DNA of 64,000 nucleotides from Nematostella vectensis (lineage: Eukaryota > Cnidaria > Anthozoa > Actiniaria > Edwardsiidae). The stretch lies in NCBI RefSeq assembly GCF_932526225.1, contig NC_064035.1, forward strand, positions 4,711,501 to 4,775,500. The letters are read 5' to 3'. Positions 1 through 15,000 of the stretch are shown piece after piece; the first letter of the stretch is position 1, and every line of letters starts with the position of its first letter. Position numbers and translations under genes: made by a program. The notes under the pieces are model-generated. The model saw nothing but the letters and a program-made list of their open reading frames with translations, had not been told where the DNA came from and searched no databases.

Positions 1-3000
1 CCTCTTTCGGCGTGAGAGTTCTCCCCTTTTCGTCTACATACTCCAGCTTAACGTTGGGCTTGTAGCCTTCCTTCTCACCCCGAGAACCGCCACCATACCT
101 ACAAGACAAGCAGCACGCATGACCACCAAAGGCCGAACAGTCATTCTAGAACATTCTAGAAGATAGACCTAGGGTTTAGAAATAAGCAGCCGCACGTGAG
201 GCACCAAGTGCACGTAAAAGAGATGATACTCCTCTGCTCACTAGTAGAACAAGTTTCGTTTATACGTGTATCATCTAAGTAAAGAGGTCAATCCATTCAC
301 AAACCTGTCTCTATCCCGGTCATAATCCCTGAAAAAAAGACGACAAAATGGAAAAAAGATTTCTTTTGGTAAAACGCTATACTGCTAGATGTAGATGATG
401 TTTTATTATTAATACCACAGGGGCGGATCCAGGGGGGGGGGGGGTATCCACCCAATCCCCCTTTATCCGCCACTGTACCATATAAATTTTCTTAAATAGG
501 TTGTTTTAACCAATAAATTTCTATATTACCATTGTACACATTACATGTACACATAAAAATCTGGATAATTTATATGTGGTAGTGGGGGGGGGGGGGGGGG
601 GGGGGGATTTGAAAGGAAACTAATGGTAGGGGCCGAGAATAGCACCTCAATCAAAAGTAGTCATACAGTAGTCATAAAAAGCATCAATCTCGCTAATTGT
701 TGACAATAAACACAGGGTACTCACCGCCCGCCGCGAGACCTGTCCTTATCATCGCCTCTGAAACAACACACAAAAAATGCTCATTCAACTTGCCTGTATT
801 TTGTGAATACAGTCACTAAAACAAATAAAGTAGAACCACTTATTGTAAGTTGATGTTTTTTTAAATGGCTTAGGAGGTGGGACTTAAAGCCGCATTGTCA
901 CCACTACTTTCGGTTTACTTTCGGTCGTAACAATTTCCGAAGATTTTTAACGGTAAAAAGCGAAAGATATTTTAAATTGTGAAAGCAGTGTGTCTATTGG
1001 GTGTTTCTTTGTGGATGTGATTGATAATTTAGAGTGGATGGCCTGTTAAATAGCGCGGATTCCAGTAGATTCTATTGATTCTACGGTTGAGGTTTCCGTA
1101 GGACCTCCGGAGGTAAAATGGTGACAATGCGGGTTTAAACGTGTTTCTAAGTACGCAAAAAAAGCACTCATTTTTTTTTTTTCAATTCTAAGTTGTCAAA
1201 AAATAGCTCTTACCTCATTTTTTCTTCGTCTATCACACCAACAGACGGCAAATCAGCGACGAATTTCTCCTCAACACGTCTTTTCCCTTCAGACGACAAC
1301 AAACCTGAAGATAAGGGAAAAACAAATCAACCGTGAAATATACTATTACAACAAGGGACACCTTACATAGTAGTAGTAGTAGTTGTAGCTTTATTTTAAG
1401 AGGGTAACACTTAAAAGTGTGATACACTTACAAACTTGTGGCCCTCCGCAAAAAAAACAACAACCAATAATCAAATAACATATAATCAATCATCAATAAC
1501 AAAATAGATAATATTTATAGTGAAATAGATTGAAAACCAAGTGCGAGGCTTGACATTGGGATAAAGTGAACGCGCATTGCAGCTTTGTAAGCCGCACTGG
1601 ATGGCCGCTTTTTCAATTCTCCCGGAAGGTTGTTCCATAATTTCGTCGCTGTCACCAAAAAAGTCCCCCCCCCCCCCTCAAGCTCACGCGAATATTTGGG
1701 CAAAATGAAATTGACCTCACCACACCTAGTATTTACATTGTGTACAGAATTGTTAAAAGGAAAATGTCTGATAAGGTATTCCGGAACTGCATCCTTAGTT
1801 CTCTTGAAAAGAAGGGAGCATTTCATCCGCTTGTTCTCAATATAAAAAGGCAACAGTTCCAGTTTGTTGAATAAAGAGAGAGAAGGCACAAGAGGACCTG
1901 CGTTTTCTATAAGACGCACTGCCCGTTTCTGTAACTTGAGGAGCCTTTCCAAGGCACCATTGGAACACGCAGCCTACCAGGCACACACAGCATAGCAAAA
2001 AATCGACTTGACCAAAGCATTGCAGTAGAGCAATCGTTGTTTAAGTGATAAGCATAAGCAGATCTTCCGGAAAATTGCAAGCCTCTGGGACACTTTCTTA
2101 AAAATTCTGGTGATGTGGTCCTTATCATGGAGGTTCCCACATTAACAGGTCGCGACAACAACGGGCTGCCGGAGAAGCATTATAATGACACGCAGTGACT
2201 TGACGTAGCGAGAGCTGACTACCGTGACTTTAAATAGCGCGACCTGAGATACCGTAACCTAGAGTACCGTGACTTGGCGTAGCGACACGTGACGTGATCA
2301 CACGCACCGTGAAATGATCCAGACCTACCGTAGCGTGACATGACATACCTTAGCATAACCTGACGTAGCGTATCATGATCCAGGCCTACCGTAGTGTGAC
2401 ATGACCTACCGTAGTGTGACATGACCTACCGTGGTGTGACATGACTTACCTTAGCATAACCTGACGTAGTGTGACATGATCCAGACCTACCGTAGTGTGA
2501 CATGACCTACCGTGGTGCGAGATGACTTACCTTGGCATAACCTGACGTAGCGTGACATGATCCAGACCTACCGTAGCGTGACATGACATACCTTAGCATA
2601 ACCTGACGTAGCGTATCATGATCCAGGCCTACCGTAGTGTGACATGACCTACCGTAGTGTGACATGACCTACCGTGGTGTGACATGACTTACCTTAGCAT
2701 AACCTGACGTAGTGTGACATGACCTACCGTGGTGCGAGATGACTTACCTTAGCATAACCTGACGTAGCGTGACATGATCCAGACCTACCGTAGTGTGACA
2801 TGACTTACCTTGGCATAACCTGACGTAGCGTGACATGATCCAGACATACTGTAGCGTGACATGACATACCTTAGCATAATCTGACGTCGCGTGACATGAT
2901 CCAGACATACCGTAGCGTGACATGACATACCTTAGCGTAATCTGACGTAGCGTGTCATGATCCAGACCTACCGTAGTATGACATGACCTACCTTAGTGTG

Positions 3001-6000
3001 ACATGACCTACCGTAGTATGACATGACCTACCTTAGTGTGACATGACCTACCGTGGTGTGACATGACTTACCTTAGCATAACCTGACGTAGCGTGACATG
3101 ATCCAGACCTACCGTAGTGTGACATGACCTACCGTGGTGTGACATGACGTAGAGTGATCTGGTCATGAAAGTTGTTGCTATAACCACTGGGTATATTGTT
3201 TCTACAAACCTTTTTTAGCCGCAAGTTGTAACGCGGCAGCGACACTATTTCCAACAACAGGCTCGTCATCAAGCACATTACTCTCGCTTTCCTTGAATAC
3301 AATAAGATTACAAAATAAAGAAATATTCAGTCCAACTTGAAAGTCTGTTTAGGATGTTACACGGCGGGACAACGCGTAACAAAAACATTCCGCATAGCCT
3401 ACCTGTAGGCCTTGATAGTTTTTGCGGTACGAAAACCCAGAAAACACGGGGTTCGCATAACCCGGCCGCCATATTTTTCTTCCACATCCCCATGTGGAGC
3501 GCATTATCCAAGATGGCGGCCGAGTTATGCGAACTCCGTGTTTTCGGGGTTTTCGTGCCGGGAAAACGATCAAAACCTATAGGTATTCCACAATATATCT
3601 TCTATTCTCACACATCAATCTCGACGCTATCTAGTTTATGCTCTAACCTTTACTTGGATAAATAGCAAGTCCCTTTTTCACTTTTCCCTTTATCCCGTCT
3701 TTATTTCTCCTTACGAAATCAGGCGGAAGAAACGAGGCTACAAATAAAGTTCCAATGATCCGCCAAAGATCTTCCCCTTATTCCCCCTCCCATGCGTGTT
3801 TTAGTTTAGTTCCAGAGGTCACCATTCTTGCTGCGAATTAAGTTGTTCTGTGAAACACGTTAATCGCACAAGATCGGAAATCCTGGAATGTGGCGTGGAA
3901 CGTTGTCTCGCGTTTCATGTAATAAAGGATAGGACAACATGTTTCGCGGAAAGTTTATGTTGCGAGTTGTTCCGTGTAGCACCATCTTCAAAAGCAATTT
4001 ATAGAAATGTTGAATTCAACACACGCACGCACACTAGTGGCACATACCTGGGTCACTTCCTTTTTCTTATCCTCCTGGGCCTTAACTAGCTCCCATCCAC
4101 TCTGTGGCTCTTGGGTCTCGTTGACGACATCCATTTTCCACTACATAGCAGAAGATTATGAAGGGCAATATAAAAATAGAGCATTTGGTACGGTCATAAT
4201 GTGTTCATTACCACCAGTCTGATGAATTTACATTAGCAAATTATAATTTCAGGACAGGAACACAGGAGAGTGACAAAGAAAAAAAAAGACGACGGTGGAA
4301 AAGAAAATGACTACAACCAGAAGTCTACGGACTAAATATCGGTGAGATGAGAGTGAGTTCACTACCACTCCAATAACTGATTGCGATGGCTCTATCATTG
4401 CGCCTGTGCAAACGAATGGGTATTAAGGTATGGGCAACCTTTACCGTTTTTCATACTTTGTGTATATTACCTCGTCTTCGTCTTCCTCTTCTTCTTCCCG
4501 ATTACCCGAAGTCCCTGTAAGCAAGAAACCATACTTTTGGGGTACATCTCAAGATCTTTCTTTGTATTAGTCTTTCCTTCGCCTACTGTACTCATCTTGC
4601 CCACCCAAATACCAAAATGAGTCAAGAAATACACTCTCCTCACCAGTCCCACTGTACGCTTTTAAGCGTACAAGATTTTAAGCGTACAAGCTTTTAAGCG
4701 TACAAGATTCTTAAAAGAATCTTGGTCACATGACTCACCGTATGTTGGGATCTCTCCAAGGGTTCGGCAAAACTCAGACGTAGAGTCGATAACTATAGAC
4801 CCTTTAAACAATAGTAACGTGTTAAAATAGTAGAGTCGATAACTATAGACCCTTTAACAATAGTAATGTGTTAAGATAGTAGAGTCGAACACTATAGACC
4901 CTTTAAACAATAGTAACGTGTTAAGATAGTAGAGTCGAACACTATAGACCCTTTAAACAATAGTAACGTGTTTCGATAGTAGAGTCGATAACTATAGACC
5001 CTTTAAACAATAGTAACGTGTTAAGATAGTAGAGTCGATAACTATAGACCCTTTAAACAATAGTAACGTGTTAAGATAGTAGAGTCGATGACTATAGACC
5101 CTTTAAACAATAGTAACGTGTTAAGATAGTAGAGGCGATAACTATAGACCCTTTAAACAATAGTAACGTGTTAAGATAGTAGAGTCGATAACTATAGACC
5201 CTTTAAACAATAGTAACGTGTTAAGATAGTAGAGTCGAATGCTATAGACCCTTTAAACAATAGTAACGCGTTACGATAGTAGAGTCGATAACTATAGACC
5301 CTTTAAACAATAGTAACGTGTTACGATAGTAGAGTCGATAACTATAGACCCTTTAAACAATAGTAACGTGTTAAGATAGTAGAGTCGAATGCTATAGACC
5401 CTTTAAACAATAGTAACGCGTTACGATAGTAGAGTCGATAACTATAGACCCTTTAAACAATAGTAACGTGTTACGATAGTAGAGTCGATAACTATAGACC
5501 CTTTAAACAATAGTAACGTGTTAAGATAGTAGAGTCGATAACTATAGACCCTTTAAACAATAGTAACGTGTTAAGATAGTAGAGTCGAATGCTATAGACC
5601 CTTTAAACAATAGTAACGCGTTACGATAGTAGAGTCGATAACTATAGACCCTTTAAACAATAGTAACGTGTTACGATAGTAGAGTCGATAACTATAGACC
5701 CTTTAAACAATAGTAACGTGTTAAGATAGTAGAGTCGATAACTAGACCCTTTAAACAATAGTAACGTGTTAAGATAGTAGAGTCGATAACTATAGACCCT
5801 TTAAACAATAGTAACGTGTTAAGATAGTAGAGTCGATAACTATAGACCCTTTAAACAATAGTAACGTGTTAAGATAGTAGACCCTTTAAACAATAGTAAC
5901 GTGTTAAGATAGTAGAGTCGATAACTATAGACCCTTTAAACAATAGTAACGTGTTAAGATAGTAGAGTCGAACACTATAGACCCTTTAAACAACAGTAAC

Positions 6001-9000
6001 GTGTTTAGATATGCAATTATATCTATCCAATTTTATATAAACATATTTCAAATAACGTTGTTAACGCAAACGGCAAGTGGCAATTGGCAAATGTCAAATC
6101 TACAACCGAAAGGAACCATGGATCTCAATGTATTTTTTCCAAATGGTGAAATGATAAAATATGTATCATCATACGTATTATGGATCTGATTTTGCTGGAT
6201 TAAAAAAAGCTTATTTTTATTGATAACAAGTAGCGATAAGCACTTTGTGAGTAGACGTGACATATGATGCCTACCGTTCTTACTGACAACACTTTTTAAA
6301 GATTTGTAAAAAAAACATTTTCTAACCATATTCTTCTGATGAGGGTTCTTGCTTGACGGTGGTGGAGAGGGAAGCAATCACCTGGTGTTGGAATGTTAAA
6401 TGATTACCAAATGGAATTACCAGGTAATCATTCCAAAAGTGGTTCGATCTCTTATAAGAAACCTTTACTTTACATCAATAATAAAAGAATGATAAGTTGT
6501 TGCTAAACACTCTACCTTGGCAGCCCCTGTTTTCTCAGTCTTTCTCTTCAACCTACGTGACCTTTGCACAAGATTGGAATATTAGACAAAAAATACTGAG
6601 AACTGATTTGATTGAGATGTACAATGTTATGGCGAATAATAGAGGTGAACCCAGATGGTTGGGAGTACTTCACATGGAGAGGGGTTGTCCCCAGGGGGTG
6701 ATGGTGGATGGTTCACATTTGTAATCCATGCAGGGATGGGCTTTCCCAGGGGGTGTAAAGGATGTGTCCTGGGAACAAGAGGGTAGTTTTTAGTGCACTC
6801 AGGGAGATGAGGAGATACACACAGAAATGGGTGTGTCTCAAGGGGGTTAAAAGTTCGGGGTAAAGGGGGTGTACAGGGAACAGACAGGAGTGTCGCAGGG
6901 AAAATGCTTTATTGTACACCCAGTGGATCATGGATCACACTTAAAGATGGGTATGTTCCAGAAAAATTATGAGTGTGGGTTAGGAGGGAGGGGGGGAGTC
7001 ACAGGGACAACTGTGCACTTGTAGTGCACCCACAGAAAATTGCTCCACACAGACAGGAGTGTCGCGGGTAAAATGCTTCATTGTACACCCAGAGGATTGG
7101 AGATTGCACCCAAAGATGGGTGTGTCCCAGGGGGTTGAAGTTAGAAAAGGTGTTCCCAGGACAAGGATGTTCTTTGTGGTGCATCCAGAAGGGGATGTGT
7201 CCAAGAGGGTTGGAGAGTGGGGGCGAGGGAGAATCTTGGGGACAAGGGTGTACCTTTGTAGTGCATCCAGAAGGGGATGTGTCCAAGAGGGTTGGAGAGT
7301 GGGGGCGAGGGGGAATCTTGGGGACAAGGATGTTCTTTGTAGTGCATCCAGAAGGGGATGTGTCCAAGAGGGTTGGAGAGTGGGGGCGAGGGGGAATCTT
7401 GGGGACAAGGGTGTACCTTTGTAGTGCATCCAGAAGGGGATGTGTCCAAGAGGGTTGGAGAGTGGGGGCGAGGGGGAATCTTGGGGGCAAGGGTGTACCT
7501 TTGTAGTGCAATTTCAAGCTCAAGTTGGGCATCGTCGTCTTCTAGTGCTATGTCATCAGTCTCTTGCTGGTAAACATCTGTAATATAACAGCTTTTTTTA
7601 ATCTAATACAATATTGCTTTTTTTGGAGGAGGAGAAGGAGGGGTCACCCAAAGCCTCTATATGTGTCAAAGTAATGTGGTCATTCTTCATTCGTAAAAAG
7701 GATGCTGGGGATAAGGTTGAGTGTGTCTGTACCATCAGGATCCATCTGCTCCAGTGGGGTGATCTCCATACTGTCATCATCTTGACTTGCAGATTTGCTG
7801 CTCGAAGACTTCAAGATAGACTTCAGTGTCCTGTGAGGTACATAGAGTTGTTAGCTACAGTCAGGGCCGTAGCAGGGGGTGGGGCACTGGGGGCACGTGC
7901 CCTTCCAATATTTTCAAAAATCATAAGAAAATGACCAGTAGGGGCGTGGTTGTGTCCCCAGTTGTTTTCTTAATGTTTCTGAATCGTGCCCCCCCCAAAT
8001 AATATGAGGCTTGCTACGGCTATGACAGTAGTTCTTATGAGAAGTCCTTTAATCAGTTTAAAAAACTCAAACTTGTGACCAAATCTGATTTTCCCTTTCC
8101 CTTTTTTCTCTTTTTTTTTTTTGTGTTTTAAAAAACACAAACAATGTGAGGCGGAAATGCACATACCCAGCTGTTTGGCTTTTTAAGATAATTTTTTCCT
8201 TGATCATCCTTGTGCTATGTATTAGCTCAGGGACGAAAAGCTCAAATTTTAATGACATTTTACAAAAAGTCACATCAATTAAAAAAGTTGCATTATTTAA
8301 TTTTTTTTTATATATTTCTCACCAAGTACTGTACTTAGGGGGATTTTCGGCCTTATTTGATGTAAAATGAATTTATTGGAAACGTCATGTTTTTCCGTCA
8401 TGTCGCTCTGATGTAAAGCCGGCCAGGTCAAGCTATCGTACCTGGACCCATGGTCCCCGCTCCCAGCATCCCCACCGGTTATAGCTTCCAAGTCATCTGC
8501 CTGAAACACAGACATACACAATTCAACCACAGTTGATGATAACAGTACAGTGAATTCCATGATAATGATATGGCAAGGGAGAAAAAATTTGAATGGTCAT
8601 ATTGAAAAATAGTTGTTTAATCAGAAATTTGTTAAATCAGATGATTTCCCACCTCTATGTATGGTTGCCCTGACCAGAACCTTATTCCAGCATTATTGTA
8701 ATAATGAGTTTCCCTAAATGATGCTGGTTACACTGTAGCAAACAAAAACAAAAAAAACTTTCACCAAGTTAACTCACCTTTAACGCCTCTCTCTTCCTGA
8801 CTTTTCGCTTCTTTTTGGGCTTTTTAAACTGAACCTACAGACAAATTAGGGATGATTTCAAACAAAAACAGAAGATGTTTCCTTTATGAAATGCATGCAT
8901 TGACATAAAAATAGAGATTTTAATAATCCCCATTTACCATTTCTTCCTGAGTGTAGTATTCAGATGCAATGCGAGGTTTCTCCATTTCAAGAGATACCTG

Positions 9001-12000
9001 TTTTAATTGCAGACATGAATATGTTAATATGGTAATAATAAGCACAGAATAGATTTTCATGATAATAATACTGGTATCCAGATGGAACACTAAAAACTTT
9101 TATATAAATGATTCTAGAATAAAACCAGTGACTTTGAGTAAGTAAATTGTTTATCTTACCATCTCATTCTTAAGTTTTTCTTGTATCTGAAGCAGAGAAA
9201 TAAGCATAAGTCATGTTGCTGATAATGAAATAATGAAGGCCTGGCTTGGGCTAGTTAATTAGGTAGATTAGTTGGGTACATAGTAAATCAAAATAAGTAA
9301 GTTTATTGTCAGTTAGTGAGTAAAGCTGCCAAAGCTGTAAGTCAGTAAGTAAAGTTTAAGTGTGAGTAAATAAGTGAGTAATACATGACAACATTAGCTA
9401 TGCTGTAATTTCTAAATCATGTTTAAATAAATAATGTTTAGTTGATAATTATTAACTAAAATTATCATTATCAATAATCTCTATTAATGATCTGATTGTT
9501 GTAAAGAACACTTGCCTGCTGAAGCTCGTCAGCTTTACTTGCATCATAGCTTCCACCTGATTCTAAAAAAAATTACAAGTACTCAAAAAACATACATCTA
9601 CATACCTATAGTGCAAACAGAAGAATTAAAAATGCTCCTGAGATGTACATACCAAGTACAAATGTCTTTTTGCTTTCGCCATCAATTTCTTCATCATACT
9701 TTTCCAAAATGCCTCTGGCTTTTAGCTAAAAATAAAATACAAGTTCAGAAACAGTCCTGTTGAAAACCTTACAATAGTAATAGAATCCACTCTACCATTC
9801 CTGAAGCATCATATTCCCCATCATCATATGGCTTGTAGGCTGGACCTTTCTTTCTCAATTCTATGTTTTTATTTGCCTGGAGGAAGCAAACATTCACATT
9901 AGAATTCGTTTAATGAGCAAGTACTGAACATGCCAAAGAATGAGCTTGCGGAAATGACATTATGCCAGCAAGGGAACAGGTCTAACAAGGGAAAAGGGGT
10001 TACAAAGGAACCAAGGGATATAAAGGAAGGGTTTATAAGGAGTAACAAGGGAACAAGGGGTTACAAGGAAACAAGGGGTCACAAGGGAACCAAGGACGAT
10101 AAAGGGAGGGGTTATAAGGTGTGACAAGTAGGGTTACAAGGAAACAAAGGGGTTTTAAGGGATTACAAGGGAACAAGGGTTTAGAAGGGAACAATTACCT
10201 TAGGTGACTTCTGAATCCTTACCTTTTCTTTGTCTTCAATGTTGACATTATACAAGGTGTCCCCCTCATCGTCAAGAACAGCTGAATTGATCAAAACAAA
10301 AGCATAAGACATTCCCCAGCACCATCAAAGGGTTGAGCTGTCCTCTTATTAATGTATTTAAAATATAAAACAATTGGGTGATAATGGGGTAATCTTAGCT
10401 GTCAGCCTGTTCAAAGACACATGGTTAGAATGTAGGTGAACAGCCATACTATTATGCTTTCTGTATACTCACAGGAATCTTTGAGTGTCAGGATGGTTGC
10501 TTGCCCATCTTGGAAGGCTGTCTCATCATGCTCTACTTTAAGTCCACGTAAATCCCTTGATGTGTAAGCCTATTGCAAGTTAAATCTTTGAAATATGAAG
10601 TGCATATATCATCCAGATTCAGGCCAACTACATCCTCTTTTTCTCTCCATTTTTCTCTTATGAAATATTAATATAATTTCTAAGTCCCACAATTTTGCTT
10701 TCTTTATATTGTAAGAAACTTGTGATTTCTTTGGCTCAGAAGTTCTTATATTTTGTGTTATTAAAATCTGAAATTTCTGCCTGTATACCTAGACAGGCAG
10801 AAAATCACTAGTTTCTTACACGCAGGTTTTTACTGTACTTGGTTGCAGGATTAACCAAGAGCTAAAGATGGTACCTGCCCCATACCTTTCTGGATGAACT
10901 TGGCCGCTTATGTCCAAACTCCTCATGGATTAGTTCTCCAATTCCAAACTCTTCATCCATTTCTGCCAACATTTGTGCCTATCACATTCAACTTGCAAAG
11001 TAAGTACTGTAGCATGATTGAACTTTGACTTTATATCATATACTAGTAGTTACCCATGAAATATTCACGATAAGCAATTCTTTGTTGTACAAAACTTTTT
11101 AAGGTATATTTAAATCCTTCAACGTATTGGGCTTCCTGGTGCTTTAGGGGAATAGTATGCGTCGTCATAAAAATTAATTAAACAAATGCCTCCCTTTTGA
11201 GTCCTTAATATATTTATCTCATATTTAATTTACCTTATAAAAATGTGAAAAAGGCGCTTTCTATAAAATACCACCTATATTTTAGCACTCCACCTCTTCC
11301 TATATCAGTTTTGGGAACCCTGTGCATGATGTTTTTGGTGGGAATCGGACAACTAAATTAAAACCACGCAAGTTCGCATGGCCATATGTTGGGTTTTGCT
11401 GATAAGAGAGTGGATCGTGAATACTCGCTTTCTTGGCTTTCTTGGTGTGTTATTTGGTGGTCAATTCCATACTTTTAAAAGAAAATCAATGTGACATAAA
11501 ATGTATGTGGGTCTGAAAACACAAAATGACCGCCAACTGTTTGTAATGAACAAAACCTTCTTTTTTATAAAAAAAAAACTGAAGTACTTATACAGAGATT
11601 GATCTGATAAAATAAGAAGTTTTGTGCACCATCTCGATATGATTAAATAAGCGTTTATGCACAGTCCTTTTTAAATGGAATATATTGAAGTTCAAAAGTC
11701 AAAAGTCTTGCAGTTGTAGATAAAAGCTCTTTTCTTCTGTTTTCTTGTTTGCAAACCGTTTTGCTCCATGCGCGATGGACTTAAAGAATCTACTTTCTTT
11801 TCGGGGTGGAAATAATGCCTTTCTAAATAACGATAAAAAGACACTTGTGTTTTCAGCTACAAGTAATATATCTATGCAATGAAACTACGGCAAGTATTCA
11901 AATTCTTTTTAAGATTTGATTTTGCGCGCTACAAGGTTTGTTTACACATCTTCTGAAGTTGTCTTGAATAATATTTCTCCTCTACGATGATATTTTTGGA

Positions 12001-15000
12001 GATTGACTTATTACTGTATACTTTTAGTGTGTTTTTCTTGTAAGACACAGAGGTCTGAAGTTCATAGTACTCTTTTGCTACGGGAAATAAATCATTTTTG
12101 TGATTCTCTGAAATCTTGAAAATGGCGCCTTTGCGAGTGCGATCCTCTCGCTTACAAAAGTGCATGAGTTAGAACTTTTCTTTCCGGTATAATCTTGAAA
12201 TAAAAACCATTTTGCACACCTCCTCTCCGGCATGTGTGGAAATGGCGTGGTTTCAGAGTTTTCTAGCTCAGCTGTTTTTTCGAAAAAGGTGGTCAACAGT
12301 CCATTCCTTATACTGTATATTATATATAGTATAGATAACTTAATCTAGAAGTGTAAAGTATTGAAAAGATAAGGGCCCACCCTTTTCTCTGCCATTTTCT
12401 TTTCTTCCTCTTTCTTGCGGTTCTTTGCAACCCATGCAGCAGCACTGTCATCATCGCTCTCTTCATCGCCAAGGCCTTTCACTTTCCTTAAAGGATAAAA
12501 TATCATACTTAATTCATCATCGCTCTCTTTATCAACAAGGCCTTTCACTTTCCTTAAGGATAAAATATCATACATTAAGTAATCATAACTCTATTCATAT
12601 TGTTAAGGCATTCAGGATTACAAAAATATAATATTGTATCAATCAATTGATTTGCAATGACTCCTCAATGAGTACAAAGAAAGATCCTGAATTTACAGTC
12701 ATATGTCTTTAATGAACTGCTGTTTTGGAGTGTGCTGCCAATGGCTAGCTATGAGCTTTACTAGCCCGTGGTAATCTTCAAGCGGAATACAATGCAAAAT
12801 TTCAGTAAATTCGACACCGGTTTTCAATTTGTCCTTTTTATGATTAACGATAAACATGACAGATGCAGGGATGGCTTTGGGGAGAGAAAACATGAATCTC
12901 ACTAATTCCGGAGGAATAATATTTTCCTTACAACCCTTGGATGTGTGTATTAAAGCCCTTTAAGAAATAATGTGTTAAGGATTTGTGGATGAAGAGGGCA
13001 GAATTACTTATTAATCCTTTATTAATCCTGAAATTGTCTGTCTCTTATGAGAGTGTTTTTTCTCACCCTAATTTTTTGTACATTCTTCTTTTTTCTCTTA
13101 TCTCTTCAAGCTTTCTTCTCATCTGTACATAAAAAATAACAAAAAGATCAAAATGACATAAAATAGTGTAAACACCTAGCAATGGGCTGATGCTCTTTGG
13201 AGATCTCCTGCCATAAATGTAAAAAAAACAGGATTTTTTCATCAACACAGCTATAACTTTACTTTTCATTTAATTTTCTAGTTCAAGAAATCAATTATGC
13301 AGTACTATTATTAGTAGTAATTCAGTCAAATTTGATAGAATTTGCATCAAGTAGTACTGTAGCATGCTGTAGAAAAACCTGTACCCAGCAGCCAGAAATA
13401 TGACAATAATATCAAAATATGGCAAAAGCTACCTTCTCCTGCTCTTCTTTTTCCTTGATGTTTATTGCAGGGACATGGATATCATCTAAAAGAGTTGTTT
13501 TATTCTCTACAAATAAACAAATGAGAAAACATTTAGTTCTTCACTACCCTGCATGTACTGTTCTGTACTGTACTGTACTGTACTGTAGAATTATTACTGG
13601 GATACCTGCACAGTCATAATGCACCTTTGTGTTCGTTATGGTACCGAGAATTTTGCAATGTTGTGCAATGCCCAAAATCCTTTGTACCAAAGTCAATACA
13701 TACTATGCTTGTTAACCAAATGTTGAACTAGTTTTCTACTTCATAATTAACATCCACTTGCAGTCCTAATTACTTACCATCTTTCTTTGACTCTCCACTG
13801 TCAACCTGAAGGGGCTTGAGGCCAAGCTTCTCCCTTAATTTGCTAAAATTTAATAGAATTAAAAAAATCTAAAACAAACACATTCCATTATTGGTAACTG
13901 TTTGTTCCACACACTTTATATTATGAATGTGCACTTACATAAATTGGGTAGGGGGAAAGGGGGGATGAAGGTATATCAAAAACTGCTACATATGGGAATG
14001 TAGAGTGTGGAGGGGAAAAAAGAGACAAAAGAAATTGCTACTCAAGGAATGCTAAGATAGAGGGAGGAGAGGGAGGGAAGGAAGAGACACAAAAAAATCC
14101 AAGAAAAATTCAGAAGAGGGTGGGTGGGTTAAGGGCCAACTTGGAAAAAAAGAAAATTGGAAAATAGAGAAACTCTCCCCACAGAGAAAAGAGCAATGAA
14201 ATGTCCCACACTTATGTTATTGTTGTTGCCATCATATCAATCAATGGCTGACATTTTTCTTAATGGTCTTAAAGATCCTTGGGTGAGCGAGCAGTAAACC
14301 TGTGTTGTTTATTCCCAAAAAAATTTTGGATAGGGGGTGGACTTTTTTACTTTTATTTTTAGAATTTTTTTTAACTTTTTTATCAACAAGATCCTTCATT
14401 AAACATATTTTACTACCATATTTGACTGACTCTTACTTGGTTTCTTCAATACTTAGTGATGCATCCCCTCCCCCACCTGACTGTGATGGTGCTGCCCCTG
14501 TGTAAAGAAAGACATGTTTTTGAAAACTGGCAAGTTCACTCGTTCAAAAGCTGGCGTATTTGCTTTTACTTGACAAGTTTTACTTGCCAAGTGCACAAAG
14601 TTGATCACATAAAAGCTCAACCAGTTTTAATTGACAATTTTTTTCGATGAAAGTAGTTAGTAGGCCCCCTTTTCTTATGCTTGTGGTCCATTCAAAAAGC
14701 TGATATTTCTGCTGTAGCTGTCACAGTCTGTCTCTTTGTTAGTGGCACCATTTTGTGAGGGTAAGCTTTGCTATTTTTTGTATCGCTGCTGTCTAAGGCA
14801 TTACCAGCTCATCGCACTAAAAAATTGTCAAGTAAAAGTTGTTCGTGTGAACTGCCCTTTAGAGTATGCTATGAGTATGCAAAATATTTATAAGTTACCC
14901 CTAAGGTTCTTACATTTTATCTCATTCCAAAGCTAAATAAAAACGGAGTGTCTAGATACCCGAGAGCCGGGAATGCATACCCAAATACTAGCTACACTGC

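Noticed and set aside
1907..2161. 84-aa minus-strand open frame
   Set aside because: The adjacent frame carries the retrotransposon reverse-transcriptase similarity; this one is a shadow.
3354..3665. 103-aa open frame
   Set aside because: It overlaps the foldback element, whose inverted arms explain the open reading.
7059..7532. Long overlapping open frames of 100-177 codons on both strands
   Set aside because: They are products of the 82-bp repeat read in several frames; no splice or start context supports a protein.
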